Assembly: GCA_963281255.1 (NCBI GenBank)
Contig: OY725504.1
Location: 186,001 to 250,000 of the forward strand
Direction: 5' to 3'
DNA from: Aphrocallistes beatrix
Lineage: Eukaryota > Porifera > Hexactinellida > Sceptrulophora > Aphrocallistidae
Length of the DNA: 64,000 nt
This document shows, one piece after another, positions 24,125 through 34,738 of the stretch (position 1 is its first letter; the number at the start of each line of letters is the position of its first letter). Position numbers and translations under genes: made by a program. A model generated the notes under the pieces. The model was not told the origin of the DNA. It searched no databases and saw only the letters and a list, made by a program, of their open reading frames with translations.

Positions 24125-25426
24125 TTACAAGAACACGCAGTTTGCTTTCTTCTTTTTCTTCATTACTAAGTTCTTCTCTTTTCTGTACTCGAGTCCTACT
24201 TTGATGACTTCTTCAAAAACCTCTTTCACACCTTCTTCCTTCAAGGATGAGCACTCCAAGTACTTTTTCGCCTGTATCCTGTACTTCAAATCGAATCCGT
24301 CTTCTCTTGTTTTAAGCACTTTCTTCTGTTTCTTCAGGTTAGTCATAGTTTTATCGTCGCTTCTTAAGTCTGTTTTCATTCCAACCAGGATGTGGGGTAT
24401 ATTGGAGTCATAGCTGTTAAGTTCTGAGTACCACTATAAGACAAAGCATAACACACATGCCCATATAAGGAATCATACAATTAGCTATCATCATTATTGT
24501 GAAACTGTTTCTGAATTCATTGCATTATTATCTGCTGACCTAGACTAGTTGTGATTTGCAATCTTAATTTTTCTCCTTGTATCATCTTGAGTCGAACAAT
24601 TCATTATCAATTATCACTTCTTTCATTTGTTTTAGTGACAAGTCGATTATTTGAATCGAAAACTAATCAATATTTTAGTTTCAAGGCTAAATTCAATGCA
24701 TTGATTTGGGTTTAGCAGCTAAGCTTTTTATCTGGCGGTCATATGGTCCACGTACAGCTGTGAGGAGATCACATTTTGATGCTATAACTTGATGATCCTG
24801 TTTTCAATTATCTACATGGTCTGTGACTTTAATATGGACATGTTAACCCTGTGTACCAATCTATCACATCTCAAAAACTGTGTTAGCTCATTAGATGCAA
24901 ACCAATTAATATTCATCAACTTTTGTCTGAATGCTTAGATAAACATTTTTTTTTTGCTTTCAAACATAATATTTTCGATACTTAATATGATGTATAATAT
25001 GTATCTAAATGTTTACTAAACATACCTTGTCTCTGATATTGCTGTAGGAATCTGGGTTAACGACAGAGTAGCATATTATGAACACATCTACATCAGAGTA
25101 GAGGTGTTTACGTATTTTCTCGTATGAAATCTGTCCAGCCGTATCAACGAGGTTAAGCCGAACAATCTTTGCTTCTTTTATTGTTGACATTGAGAAATTC
25201 TCCATGTCAGTTGGTAGATAATCACCGACGAAGTTGTTTGTTGTGTAGGAGTAGAGGAGAGTTGTTTTACCGACATCTCTATAAACAGAAAACACAAATA
25301 AAATCCCTGTTAAATAGTTAAAATTAGACGTATTTAGTGTATTTTTAGCTCTAAATATACGGATTTAGAATTAACATAAACTTACCCATCTCCAACCACT
25401 GCGCATTTAACGTTTTTCATATTCAT
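24125..25426 (-). CDS. atypical Rho-family small GTPase
   Basis: Predicted prenylated small GTPase of the Rho family, a membrane-bound switch for the actin cytoskeleton. Three exons join in frame: 25426-25386, 25278-25026 and 24433-24125, giving 200 residues. Landmarks: P-loop GDGDVGKT, switch I YLPTDMENF, switch II DTAGQISYEKIR, the base-binding MKTD (usual TKLD), CSSL (usual CSAL), a Rho-insert-like lysine-rich segment (TNLKKQKKVLKTREDG), a polybasic KKKKK and a C-terminal CVFL box, a geranylgeranylation-type CAAX. Oddities: Asp replaces Ala at the position equivalent to Rac1 residue 13 (Ras 13), and Val-Phe of the effector loop (Rac1 36-37) is Asp-Met. Gln61 and Thr35 equivalents are kept. 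The Asp13 change could raise nucleotide exchange by analogy with Ras, an inference. A TATA-like box precedes the ATG. Which Rho subfamily it belongs to is not clear. Confidence 0.93.
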
Positions 25427-25492
25427 TTTGAGTTTGAAATTTGATATTTTGTTGTAGGCAATTCAGTATTGCTTAGAGCTCAGGACTGCTTC

Positions 25493-25500
25493 TATATATA
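25493..25500 (-). promoter_or_regulatory. TATA-like box of the Rho GTPase gene
   Basis: On the minus strand TATATATAG lies about 67-75 bp upstream of the ATG at 25426. Initiation 30 bp downstream would give a leader of about 40 nt. Confidence 0.55.
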
Positions 25501-25969
25501 CTCTACCACGCACTGACACACAATCCACCTCATCTGTGTAGTAGGAAAACTTAGTTAGGACATATTTTACTTAATTGAGACATAGATGAAGTCAGGAAAC
25601 TTCAGGAAACTTCAGGGAACAGTTAATTGAGACGTAAATGAGGTTAGGAAACTTCACATTTGTTGTTTAAATGTACCAGATGGGGAGCATGGTAGCGTTC
25701 GACAATTTTAATTCTAGGACAAATGCATTGTCGATTTTATGCTCAATTACTGTTTTGTAGTCTTCTGCTTAAGTTTAACCAAAAAAGAACATTTCTATTC
25801 TTTTAAATTTGCTGAAGAGATTTGACGCAGGGAATCATCTGGGCCTTTCATGCCATATGAAACCACTTGCGCCACTATCGTACCAGGTTCGCGAAGTTAT
25901 AAGTATATTTGTATTCAGTGGTTAAAATCTCGAAATATTTTCTGAGTATTATCTCTGTAACCTGTCCAT

Positions 25970-26050
25970 GGGGTCAATTCTATTTATAGTATTGCACCTG
26001 TACCTTTTGATCTCCCGCCAAAATGAACCGGAAATTCGTCAGCAAAATCC
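25970..26050 (-). repeat. GC-box/TATA short interspersed repeat
   Basis: On the minus strand: TTTTGCTGACGAATTTCCGG, then CATTTTGGCGGGAGAT, then ACTATAAATAGAATTGACCC. Same order and spacing as the copy at 12394-12478. Confidence 0.6.
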
Positions 26051-26454
26051 TTTGAAACGATGAACTGAAAACAGAATTGGAACCAAATTCTGCTGTACCA
26101 CTGCACCAAAGTTGTTAAATCATACTTCTATACCACTCAAGCCTACACTCTCATTCTTAACAATTTCAATTCAATCCATTCCTCTTATTGGTGAATTGAA
26201 ATCTTTTGATTGGCCAGATATACTTTGAAATGAATATAATATGGTGTCATGATGAGTTCAGACCTTTTCGTCTGAAACCATTCTTGCTTAAGCCACGTAG
26301 GCTCAAAAGTCAAAATTAGTTGTACCATTGGCAGTTTCTCAAACATTGCCTTACATATAGTATATGTAATTATCCGAATTTCAATAATTTATAGTCTCAC
26401 TACATCATCACTCAATTGGAATGTATGATAACATGTCCATCTAAGGAAGTGGTG

Positions 26455-27175
26455 GAGTCAGATTGCACGACAATTCATCTCTCTCCTCCCCAATACATGA
26501 TTCCTTCAGGATTTTAATATTTAGATTTGATACAAGATACAGTTGCAGTATACGTATAATGAAAGGGAATTATTCCTTTATTGAATCGATATCTTACGTA
26601 GATATGTTGATTTTCAGCTTTGACTTTGAAATTTAATTGGACAATTCTTTTGAACATTTTTTGCATTTCACAAGTCATTTTGTATTTAAGGAATTAACCT
26701 TTTGATCATCTCAAAGCTTCGCTGGTTATTACGTGAAATTATATTTCTATAAGAGATATAGAACTGATGTAGTGGTTTACCAGCCAAATTGGAATGCACA
26801 ACGATTCAGGTCTCTTTACTAACCCAATACACTGAATACATGATCCCTTTAGTTTTAGTAGTTCTCTATCAGCTGTTAGGTTTGGTACAATAATACAGTT
26901 GCAGTATATAATGAAAGAGAATTATTCAATACTGAATCATCTTCTTTGGCATAGATTTGTCGGTTTTCATCTCTTCCAAAAGTTTAATTTTCGTCTACAC
27001 GCAAAATCGTTTATTTCAGCATTTGCAATAGTTGATATCAGCACTGACTTTGAAATTTGATTGGACAATTCTTTCGATAATTCTTGCATTTCTTAAGTCA
27101 TTTTGTATATAATGAATTCACACTTTGATCATCTCGAAGCTTTGCTGGTTAAACGTAAAATTGAGCTCATTAAGA
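26455..27175. repeat. imperfect tandem duplication, about 350-bp unit
   Basis: Two diverged direct copies share the ordered blocks ATACAGTTGCAGTATA, TATAATGAAAG(G/A)GAATTATTC, GACTTTGAAATTT(A/G)ATTGG, AAGTCATTTTGTAT and TTTGATCATCTC. A third, more degraded trace of the later blocks may lie near 27450-27560. No coding content. Confidence 0.65.
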
Positions 27176-28259
27176 TCTAGAACTATCAGTAGACACAGCT
27201 GATTCTCTCCTCATCTGTTACACGGAGGAAACGTATGGGAACTTTCATTTATTTAATATTTATTTTGTATCTATGAAGTTAAATTTTGTGAGTTGGAAAA
27301 AGCTCCACTCTCCCCTTCCTAGCTCGGTTACAACTCTGGCAAGTATCTCAATAGTTTGGGTTTCCGTGGTTCTATAACAATTAACCACGTAGGCGAAATG
27401 ACCAAACTTCTATAATGTTAAATCAGTATAGTCTATGTCCACCATGTTAGAGTTGACAATTTCTTGACGAATTTTTTGAATATTTCTTATTCGTTTTCAA
27501 GGAAATGCGTATAACTTGCACTCACCATCATTCTTATTTATAGCTTTGATTCGCTGGTTTAAGCTCTGCTTTTGAATATTTTTTCAGAGAATCCAAGAGG
27601 TACTCGAGACGATATATTTGCTTCGTCGAATTGAGTATAGCTGCAATATTTCTCAACTACGTAATTTCTCAAATATATACATTTAATTAACTAATTAGTT
27701 ATTCAATCTATCAAATTTTGCACCTAGCAACCTCAGTGGGTATTTGGAATGCCCATATGAATAAATTTAGAATATGACATCATTTTGTAATCATTTATAA
27801 ACTACAGATTATGTATATGTATAAAGAATGTCTGTGTCGTTAAGGAAAGAGGATGGTTTAGTTATACATCACACCTCTGATTGAATATTAACTACTGTTA
27901 GCAAACACAGCTAACCAATCAATGTTATTTGTAATTTGATTTTTTCATTATAAATTAAAATTATTTATTAATTTTTATGCTATCATTACTATATTAATCT
28001 ATTTTTAAACTCCCCTCTCACTTCCCATTATGACATACAACTTAATAGTAATTAATCTTTGTAATCTCTTGTGCAGTAGCACTAGACTGAAGTGGATATT
28101 TTAACCAATGATAATCCTCTAAACTTAGTAAGGATTATGTCGCATCTTTTGATTGAGCCATTTTGGGCGGGCAAACCATTTGTGACCATTTGTGAACTGT
28201 CACATCTGTTCTCTCCTGATTCAAATCAGTTTTATTCCTTTCACTCGTGGTTTAATTTA

Positions 28260-28428
28260 CAGTCAGGTCGCTTATTGTGAACCACCAGGGGACCAAAAAA
28301 TCTGTTCATAATAGAGATACTTCATATTAAGCGAACTTGATTCAATACAAATCCTATCTAAAAAATGAAATTGGGACCAGGAGGTTAGTTCATATTAAAC
28401 GAATGTTCATAATAAGCAACCCTGACTG
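28260..28428 (+). repeat. TA-flanked MITE, family with CAGTCAGG ends, copy 1
   Basis: A 169-bp element with ends CAGTCAGGTCGCTTATTGTG and GCAACCCTGACTG, flanked by TA. It contains an internal partial palindrome in which CATAATAGAGATACTTCA and related strings mirror each other. A near-identical copy of equal length lies at 61056-61224. Confidence 0.85.
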
Positions 28429-29420
28429 TATCTCCTTTTCAACCAGAACTTTATCTATAACCATTCTAGAGCTAAATAGTTATGTGAGGTCCCTTAATGT
28501 TAATCTAAAGGCTGAGTGGTTTGGTGGTTTAACTGAGACCACCGAAGTGGACAATTGTCACCAATCAGTGGCGATCACTAGGCCACTTTTTAGGTCGAAT
28601 CATTCTTTGAAATATGATTAGTTTCCATCTCTTAGTATGAAGAATCTCAAACAAGGATAATTTGTATTGTAGAATCGAGGATGAGAAAAGACGTAAATTT
28701 ACCATTGCGTTCTAAACTAAATTTTGATTCATAATCACTATGAAGATTATGATGCCTTATATGGGCATTGTTTGTAGTGGTACCATTAGTGTCACCCAAC
28801 CATGTGAAATGCAATTATTCAATTAGGATAGAGTTAAGTGTCCTTGTTATCGATACCATAATGGCATAGTGGCTCAACCATGTGCCACTGTAGCTTACCA
28901 TACTTGAAAGTGGTTTCAATATTGTGTCTCTTATGTGGCTCTAGAAGATGGCACAGGGAGTTCGGCTGAGTAATGGATAAACTCTATCCTCTATACAATA
29001 TTAAATATGTCCACATCTTGAAAGTACAGATAAGATTCGCTAAGGATGTATTGTAGCTCACCCACGTAAAACATCTGTGATTAAGCATCTCTCGCTAGGG
29101 CTTGGAACTGCCACTTAATGGTACAGACACCTCTGCCATTTCCCATCCTGTACTAAAACAGATTGCTTTAGTTATCAGTGCACTTATCAATTATAATATT
29201 ATCTCTCTAATTAGCGTCTTTACTCAATGTCTAAATGTTGAATTTATAGTACAAATTCTTTGAAATTTGATGATTAGAAATTCTTTCAATGTTAAATTTG
29301 GATACTGAGCAATTGTGTCGCGCGAAACCTTCAATTGATTACTAAAACATTGAAGATAGCAATTCAACAATAAGCAGATATGAAAGCTATTTAGTGCAGC
29401 TACTATCATAGATGCTGATG

Positions 29421-29800
29421 CTACATATCCGTCCGTGCGTACGTGCAGATCTGGAAAATCTACTGGATCGAATTACTCCAAATTTGGACTAAAACATTCT
29501 CTATATCATATACAAGGTCTAACAAAAGTGTTGTCACCCTAGATTATTCGTCATTGTGCTTGATTGATATCGAACCAACAGTAATCAAATACAAAACTCT
29601 TAGCCAATCGTTAGCTGTCACGCATTACCATATTTTGTGACATCACACCATTCGCGAAATACATTTTTCTATCAATTTTTTGTTCACCTATTAATTTGTG
29701 CTAAGATGAAAGGTGACAACACTTTTGTTACACCCTGTAGTATGCACCTGCGGTCAGGTTCAATACTTTTTTACACCTTCCCATAAAAAATATCATGTTA
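29421..29800. repeat. dispersed repeat (GATCTGGAAGATC family), interrupted copy
   Basis: Blocks ACATATCCGTCCGT, GATCTGGAAAATCTACTGG, ACATTCTCTATAT and then GTATGCACCTGCGGTCAGG match the uninterrupted copy at 31714-31866. A 225-bp inverted-repeat element (29513-29737) splits this copy at a TA. Confidence 0.75.
29513..29737. repeat. MITE with GTTGTCACC inverted ends, inserted at TA
   Basis: The left end CAAGGTCTAACAAAAGTGTT and the right end, whose reverse complement is CAGGGTGTAACAAAAGTGTT, define TIRs of about 27 bp, flanked by TA. The homologous repeat at 31714-31866 lacks it, so it is a bona fide insertion. Tc1/mariner-type by target and TIR style. Confidence 0.82.
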
Positions 29801-29886
29801 TTTAATTATTAAATTTTAACAATAAAAATCTCTAAGATTAGAACAAGGTTTATGTCAAAGCAGAGCGAAAGTACAAGTATCAAATA

Positions 29887-30075
29887 CAGTCGACTCCGCT
29901 TAATATGGTCACTGTTTAATCGGTTCAACCGCTTAATCGGGCCACTTTTGGCAGGACCGGAATAGTTCTCACACATAGAAGCTAATACAAAAATGGTTTC
30001 GGTTAATAGGGTTCTCCGCTTAATCGGGCCAAAATGTCCTCTGACCGATGTGACCCTATTAAGCGGAGTCGACTG
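29887..30075 (+). repeat. pogo-like MITE, copy 3
   Basis: A 189-bp copy with ends CAGTCGACTCCGCTTAAT and AAGCGGAGTCGACTG, flanked by TA. It carries an extra CCGCTTAATCGG block near its left end relative to copy 1. Confidence 0.88.
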
Positions 30076-30376
30076 TATTTATTTACATGTTTTGAATTTA
30101 ATTTTTTTAATACTACATTTCTTGTTTAGGAATTACAGCCAACTTAGCCATCGGAAGCTCGTAGACAATTGTAAGGCTATTGGCATTATGTAAATCAAAG
30201 TGGTAAAGCTTGGCCTTTCCACCCGCACCACTTCCTATGGCAATGCTACAAAAAATTTGTAAAAAGTTTAATTTACAAAGATTAGCACACTCTAGTTCCT
30301 ACGTCTAAAGTTCTAAGACCTAATACTACTCAAGCTCTAAACTAACAATTACACACGCTATCCTATACTATAGTTA

Positions 30377-31171
30377 TCACAAGTCTGGATGAACGAAATT
30401 TTCATTTTCTTCCATTCTGTCGCTCTCCTCGATTTCCTCCATGAGTTCTTCAACTGAGACACTCTTCGTGTTAATATAATACTTCCCATTCTTCAACCCC
30501 CAGTTGCTAGCCACGAGTGGATATGGTTTGGATCTACTTAACACATTTGCAAATTCAGAAGCCATTTTTTTCACATCTTTGATATCTGTTGTTTCTGGGT
30601 TGTATGTTCTCATAAAGTTGTACACATTCTGACTGTAACCGAATTGTGTATCTCCTACAATGACGTACGCATGAACTTCAAATCCGCTCCCAGGATCGTC
30701 TGAACGTACCCTCGGTCCGACCATCAAGTTAGCTCCAAACCATTCCCAGGCTTGCTTTAGAAGGTCGAAATCGCCTGGATATTGCTCATTTGGGTCATGC
30801 ACAATAAGTTGATTTTTTATTTTTGTAATCAGATCTTCGACATCTTTATCGTAGGTTGGAAATTTTCTATATTGTATTATGAATGAACTCCAGGCCACTT
30901 GCATTCCGGCACCCAAATGCTGTTCATTGAGAATTAAATTATTCCAAAATGCGACCAGTATATTCAGTGGAATGATGTGATGTCTTGACATTTGGACGAT
31001 GAATTCATCATGACAATTTGGAGACGAGTCAATCAATTTTTTTTCGTAGCAAGGTAGTGCTGGCCATGGACTATCTTCACGCCCTCCTCCCATGTTCAAA
31101 TTGTACCTCTCTACAGCACAAGTAACGAGTGTGAGTTGTACGGCGAATATGACAATAACAGCTGTCTTCAT
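30377..31171 (-). CDS. secreted HHIIP-motif protein, array member 1
   Basis: A single-exon gene for a predicted secreted protein of 264 residues (an upstream in-frame ATG at 31210 is possible but would bury the signal peptide). Residues 1-19 form a signal peptide (KTAVIVIFAVQLTLV). The mature part has PWPALPCYEKKL (35-46), a second Cys at 53 and the motif SRHHIIPL (62-69), then WFGANLMVGP (144-153) and RSDDPG (156-161), and ends in an acidic tail (EELMEEIEESDRMEENE). HHIIP followed by an Asn-Leu and an R-x-DDPG loop resembles HNH/endonuclease-VII-fold domains, including those used as effectors in bacterial polymorphic systems; I offer this as a hypothesis, not an assignment. It is first of a tandem array on one strand whose units share 5' flanks and 3' UTRs. 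Shared TTAAATAG/TATTTAAC about 40 bp upstream may be its core promoter. Confidence 0.85.
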   Translation of the reverse strand: MKTAVIVIFAVQLTLVTCAVERYNLNMGGGREDSPWPALPCYEKKLIDSSPNCHDEFIVQMSRHHIIPLNILVAFWNNLILNEQHLGAGMQVAWSSFIIQYRKFPTYDKDVEDLITKIKNQLIVHDPNEQYPGDFDLLKQAWEWFGANLMVGPRVRSDDPGSGFEVHAYVIVGDTQFGYSQNVYNFMRTYNPETTDIKDVKKMASEFANVLSRSKPYPLVASNWGLKNGKYYINTKSVSVEELMEEIEESDRMEENENFVHPDL

Positions 31172-31713
31172 TCTAATTGGTTTGAAGGAATACAAACATA
31201 CAAGTGTCATGTTAAATAGTGAAATATGTTTCTATCGAAACGCAAATGGTTCATTGGTTCGTTAATGAATATAACAATTAAACTAAAATTAGGATTTTTA
31301 AATGTATTTTAGGCTCCCACAAAGAATTAAATATCTTCCAAATAGTATCTAAGGAAATTCATACCGTTACTTCCTTTGTACAGAAGTCATTCACCCTCTT
31401 TATTCGTGATAAACCTACGCCCCAAGCATTGTAAACAGTTCTCCTTCACACTTCACTATGGACGAAGTACGTAGTGGTAATTATAGTTCATATGTGACTA
31501 TATCACAGACAAGATTTTCGTAATTAGATATCATGCAGTTGATATTTATCTAGTTGAGTGATAAATTATAGTTATCTATTGGTACTCAAAGTTATGTATA
31601 TATGAACACATACAGGTGGATACTATACACGGTCCACGCTATGGAAAATCTCTAACGTAGTATAATGGTTGGCTAAGTTCAGAATAAGTGTCACTAGTCG
31701 CTAAGCGTACTTA

Positions 31714-31866
31714 TGCCACATATCCGTCCGTCCGTCCGTTCGTTCGGATCTGGAAGATCTACTGGGTCGAATTTCGCCAAATCTAGACTAATACATTCTC
31801 TGTATTCTATAGGTATGCATCTTCGGTCAGGTTCAATGATTTCTGATATCTTTTCATAGAAATATA
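31714..31866. repeat. dispersed repeat (GATCTGGAAGATC family), uninterrupted copy
   Basis: Begins with CCGTCCGTCCGTCCG and continues through GATCTGGAAGATCTACTGG to GTATGCATCTTCGGTCAGG. It is the empty-site reference for the insertion at 29513. Confidence 0.75.
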
Positions 31867-31900
31867 ATATTAATTATGATGAATTATCAATTTTGTGGAT

Positions 31901-31940
31901 TATAAGAACATCGCTGGGAACTGCATATAATGTTCTTATA
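31901..31940. repeat. short palindrome related to 7941-7986
   Basis: TATAAGAACAT and ATGTTCTTATA are perfect inverted repeats around an 18-bp loop. The loop contains GGGAACTGC, the complement of part of the 7941 loop. Confidence 0.5.
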
Positions 31941-32209
31941 ACCGGCATAAATTATATGGGGTATATGTCAACCGTTTTCTAGTAAAATGTTCTTATATCT
32001 GACATCTACTGAAGTTAAAAAGATGTTTTATGCTAAATCAAATACTTTTTATTTATTTATGAATTACAGTCAACTTATCTAAAATTTTATTAAAAACTGG
32101 AAGCAATATAATCTACAAGCGTTAACACACTCTAGTTCCTACTTCTATAGTTCTATGACCTAATTCCACTCTAACTAACAATTCACACACGCTATCCTAT
32201 ACTATAGTA

Positions 32210-33010
32210 TTACAAGTCTGGATGAACGAAATTTTCATTTTCTTCCATTCCACCGTTCTCATCTTCGATTTCCTCCATGAGTTCATCAACTGAGACATCC
32301 CTCGTATTAATACGATATTTCCCTTGCTTCAATCCCCAGTTGCAAGCCACGAGTGGATATGGTTTGTTTGTAGTACTTAACACCTTTGCAAATTCGGAAG
32401 CCATTTTTGTCACAGCTTTGAACTCTGTTGTTTCTGGGTTGTATGCTCTCATAAAGTTGTATACATTCTTAATGTAACCGAACGTTGTATTTCCCACAAT
32501 GACGTATGCGTTAACTTCAAATCCGTCCCCAGGATCATCTGAACGGTTTTTGGGTCCCACCATCAAATTTGCTCCAAACCATTGCCAAGCTTCTTCTAGA
32601 TCTTGAAATCTGTTAGGATTGTCCTCATTTTGGTCATGTACAATTTGATGATTTTTGATTTTCTTAATCAAATATTCTACACTTTTATCGCAGGTTGGAA
32701 ATTTTCTATATTGTACTATGAATGAAGTCCAGGCCACTTGCATTCCGGCACTCAAATGCTTTTCGTTGAGAATTAAATTATCCCAAAATGCGACTAGTAT
32801 ATTCAGTGGAATGATGTGGTGTCTTGACAGTTGGACGTTGAATTCCCCATGGCAATATGGTGCCGAGCGCTTTAATTTTTTTTCGTAGCAAGGTAGTGCT
32901 GGCCATGGACTACCAACACGCCCTCCTCCCATGTTCAAATTGTACCTCTCTACAATACAAGTAGCGAATATGAGCTGTAAAGCCGATATGACAATAACAG
33001 CTGTCTTCAT
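32210..33010 (-). CDS. secreted HHIIP-motif protein, array member 2
   Basis: An intact single-exon paralogue of member 1, with 266 residues and a signal peptide (KTAVIVISALQLIFA). It keeps PWPALPCYEKKL, LSRHHIIPLNILVAFW, the WFGANLMVGP block and a DDPG loop (NRSDDPGDG), and ends ENENFVHPDL exactly like member 1. It has an extra cysteine in the FPTCDK segment where others have Tyr, and another in LVACNWG where others have Ser. The start is the Met preceding the hydrophobic leader. Function unknown; the nuclease-like reading given for member 1 applies equally. Confidence 0.85.
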   Translation of the reverse strand: MKTAVIVISALQLIFATCIVERYNLNMGGGRVGSPWPALPCYEKKLKRSAPYCHGEFNVQLSRHHIIPLNILVAFWDNLILNEKHLSAGMQVAWTSFIVQYRKFPTCDKSVEYLIKKIKNHQIVHDQNEDNPNRFQDLEEAWQWFGANLMVGPKNRSDDPGDGFEVNAYVIVGNTTFGYIKNVYNFMRAYNPETTEFKAVTKMASEFAKVLSTTNKPYPLVACNWGLKQGKYRINTRDVSVDELMEEIEDENGGMEENENFVHPDL

Positions 33011-33396
33011 TCTAATTTGTTAAAAGGTATAAAATAATGTAAAACGAAACGCGAATGGTTCATTGGTTAATGAATCATATAACAAATTAAGCTAAAATTA
33101 TTATTTTAAATGTTATTTTTAGGTCCCCACAAGATATTGAATATTTTCCAATTATCCAAGGAAATACATACCGTTACTTGCTTTATACAGTTGTCCAAGT
33201 ATCTCGTTATAAACCTACAACCCAAGCTGTGAGCATTCTCCTTCACACTTACTCGACTAAGTAATGGTAATTATAGGTGTTCATTGTGACTATATCACAG
33301 ACCGGATTTTACGCAATCAGATAATCATGAATATTAATGTTCTATGTAGTCAAATGATGGTACATGAATTGATAGCTGCATTTTGGTATTATAATT

Positions 33397-33861
33397 ACAA
33401 GCGCGCTTTGCTTGCTTGCGCTGCGCGGCTGGCGGACACTTTGTGTCTGCTGGAGGCGCGCCTGGGGTCACATTGATTAATTACAAGAGAGATAACATCT
33501 CTAAATACCTCTGTCCTACTATTATAATCGATATCGTACGAAAAATCACCAAATTTGTCAATAGAAGGCTGAGATTTTAGTAGAATGTGTATATTAATAT
33601 ACCACACATATGATGCAACTATCATCAAAAGATAATTGACCCATCACTGTGATGACGTCATCATTACGCATTAAAATTTTAAAAATTGACAAATTCGGTG
33701 GTTTTTCGTATGATATCAATTATAACAGTAGGACAGACGTATTTAGAGATATTATCTCCTTTATAATTAATCAATGGTGACCACAGGCGACCGAAGGGAG
33801 TCTCTAGTGCACACAAAGTGTCCGCCAGCCGCGCAGCTCAAGCAAGCGAAGCGCGCTTGTT
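33397..33861. repeat. GC-rich-ended palindromic element
   Basis: ACAAGCGCGCTTTGCTTGCT at the left pairs with AAGCAAGCGAAGCGCGCTTGT at the right. The pairing continues inward through GGCTGGCGGACACTTTGTGT and then, less perfectly, through CTCTAAATACNTCTGTCCTA and beyond, giving arms of roughly 170-200 bp. The outer arms are far richer in G and C than the locus. It sits between the 5' flank of member 2 and the 3' UTR of member 3. A fold-back transposon is likely; no clear target duplication was identified. Confidence 0.7.
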
Positions 33862-33959
33862 TTATTAAAAACTGAAAGCAAACATAATCGCAAACATTTA
33901 CACACTCTAGTTCCTACTGCTAAAGTTCTAAGACCTAATTCCACTCAACTCTAATCTAA

Positions 33960-34738
33960 CAACTCATTCCATTCCATCACTCTCCTCTTTTTCCTCCTTG
34001 AGTTCATCAACTGAGACTCTTCGTATCAATATAATACTGCCCATCCTTCAACCCCCAGTTGCTAGCCACGAGTGGATATGGTTTGGATCTACTTAACACC
34101 TTTGCAAATTCAGAAGCCATTTTTGTCACATCCTTGTTATTTGTTGTTTCTGGGTTGTATGCTCTCATAGAGTTGTACACATTCTTAATGTAACCGAATG
34201 TTGTATTTCCTACAATGACGTATGCATTATCTTCAAATCCGTCTCCTGGGTCATCTGAACGTAATTGCGGTTCTGGTCCAATCATCAAATTTGCTCCAAA
34301 CCATTGCCAGGCTTGTTTTAGAAGGTTGAAGCTGTTAGGTGGGTGCTCAGCTGGGTCATGTACAATATTTTTATTTCGAATTTTCTTAATCAGATCTTCA
34401 ACATTTCTATCATATGTTGGAAACTTTTTATATTGTTTTAAGAATGAACTCCAGACCTTTTTCATTCCGGCACTCAAATGTTCTTCGTTGGTGATTACAT
34501 TATTCCAAAATGTGAGGAGCATATTAAGTGGAACAATGTGATGTCGTGACACTCTGACGTTGAATTCACGATGACAACTTTCATCTGAACGCTTTAATTT
34601 TTTTTCGTAGCAAGGTAGTGCTGGCCATGGACTACCAACACGCCCTTCCATGCTCAAACTGTACCTCTCTACTTTCTCTACAGTACAAGTAACGAATATG
34701 AGCTATACTACCAATATATCAATAACAGCTGTCTTCAT
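33960..34738 (-). pseudogene. secreted HHIIP-motif protein, array member 3, degenerate
   Basis: Clearly homologous to its neighbours along the whole length, but with at least two lesions. The ancestral start at 34738 is followed by an in-frame TAG at codon 12, inside the signal peptide. Near the 3' end, relative to the neighbours, two bases are missing just after the codons for TKS, so the frame meets a stop at 34007-34009 and the acidic tail coding continues out of frame to about 33960. The central frame, including SRHHIVPLNML and DDPGDGFE, stays open. It may be transcribed, but a secreted product is unlikely; internal initiation at Met 34657 would give a leaderless protein. Confidence 0.85.

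Larger units (their letters stand above)
25501..30376. other. intergenic, no gene recognised; repeat-rich
   Basis: About 4.9 kb between the Rho gene and the secreted-protein array. It holds a short-repeat copy (25970-26050), an imperfect tandem duplication (about 26455-27175), a TA-flanked MITE (28260-28428), a dispersed repeat split by another MITE (29421-29800) and a pogo-like MITE (29887-30075). The open frames here fall in these repeats or lack coding character. Confidence 0.55.
31220..32209. other. spacer between array members 1 and 2
   Basis: Contains the array 5' flank (about 31230-31530), which recurs upstream of the other members, an uninterrupted GATCTGGAAGATC repeat (31714-31866), a small palindrome (31901-31940) and the 3' UTR of member 2 with AATAAA on the minus strand near 32085. 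Confidence 0.65.

Noticed and set aside
28337-28621. 94-codon open frame
   Set aside because: Its first third is MITE sequence and the rest has no recognisable domain or splice partners.
29993-30193. Open frame overlapping the pogo-like MITE
   Set aside because: The same frame appears wherever this MITE is inserted; it comes from the repeat and does not resemble a transposase.
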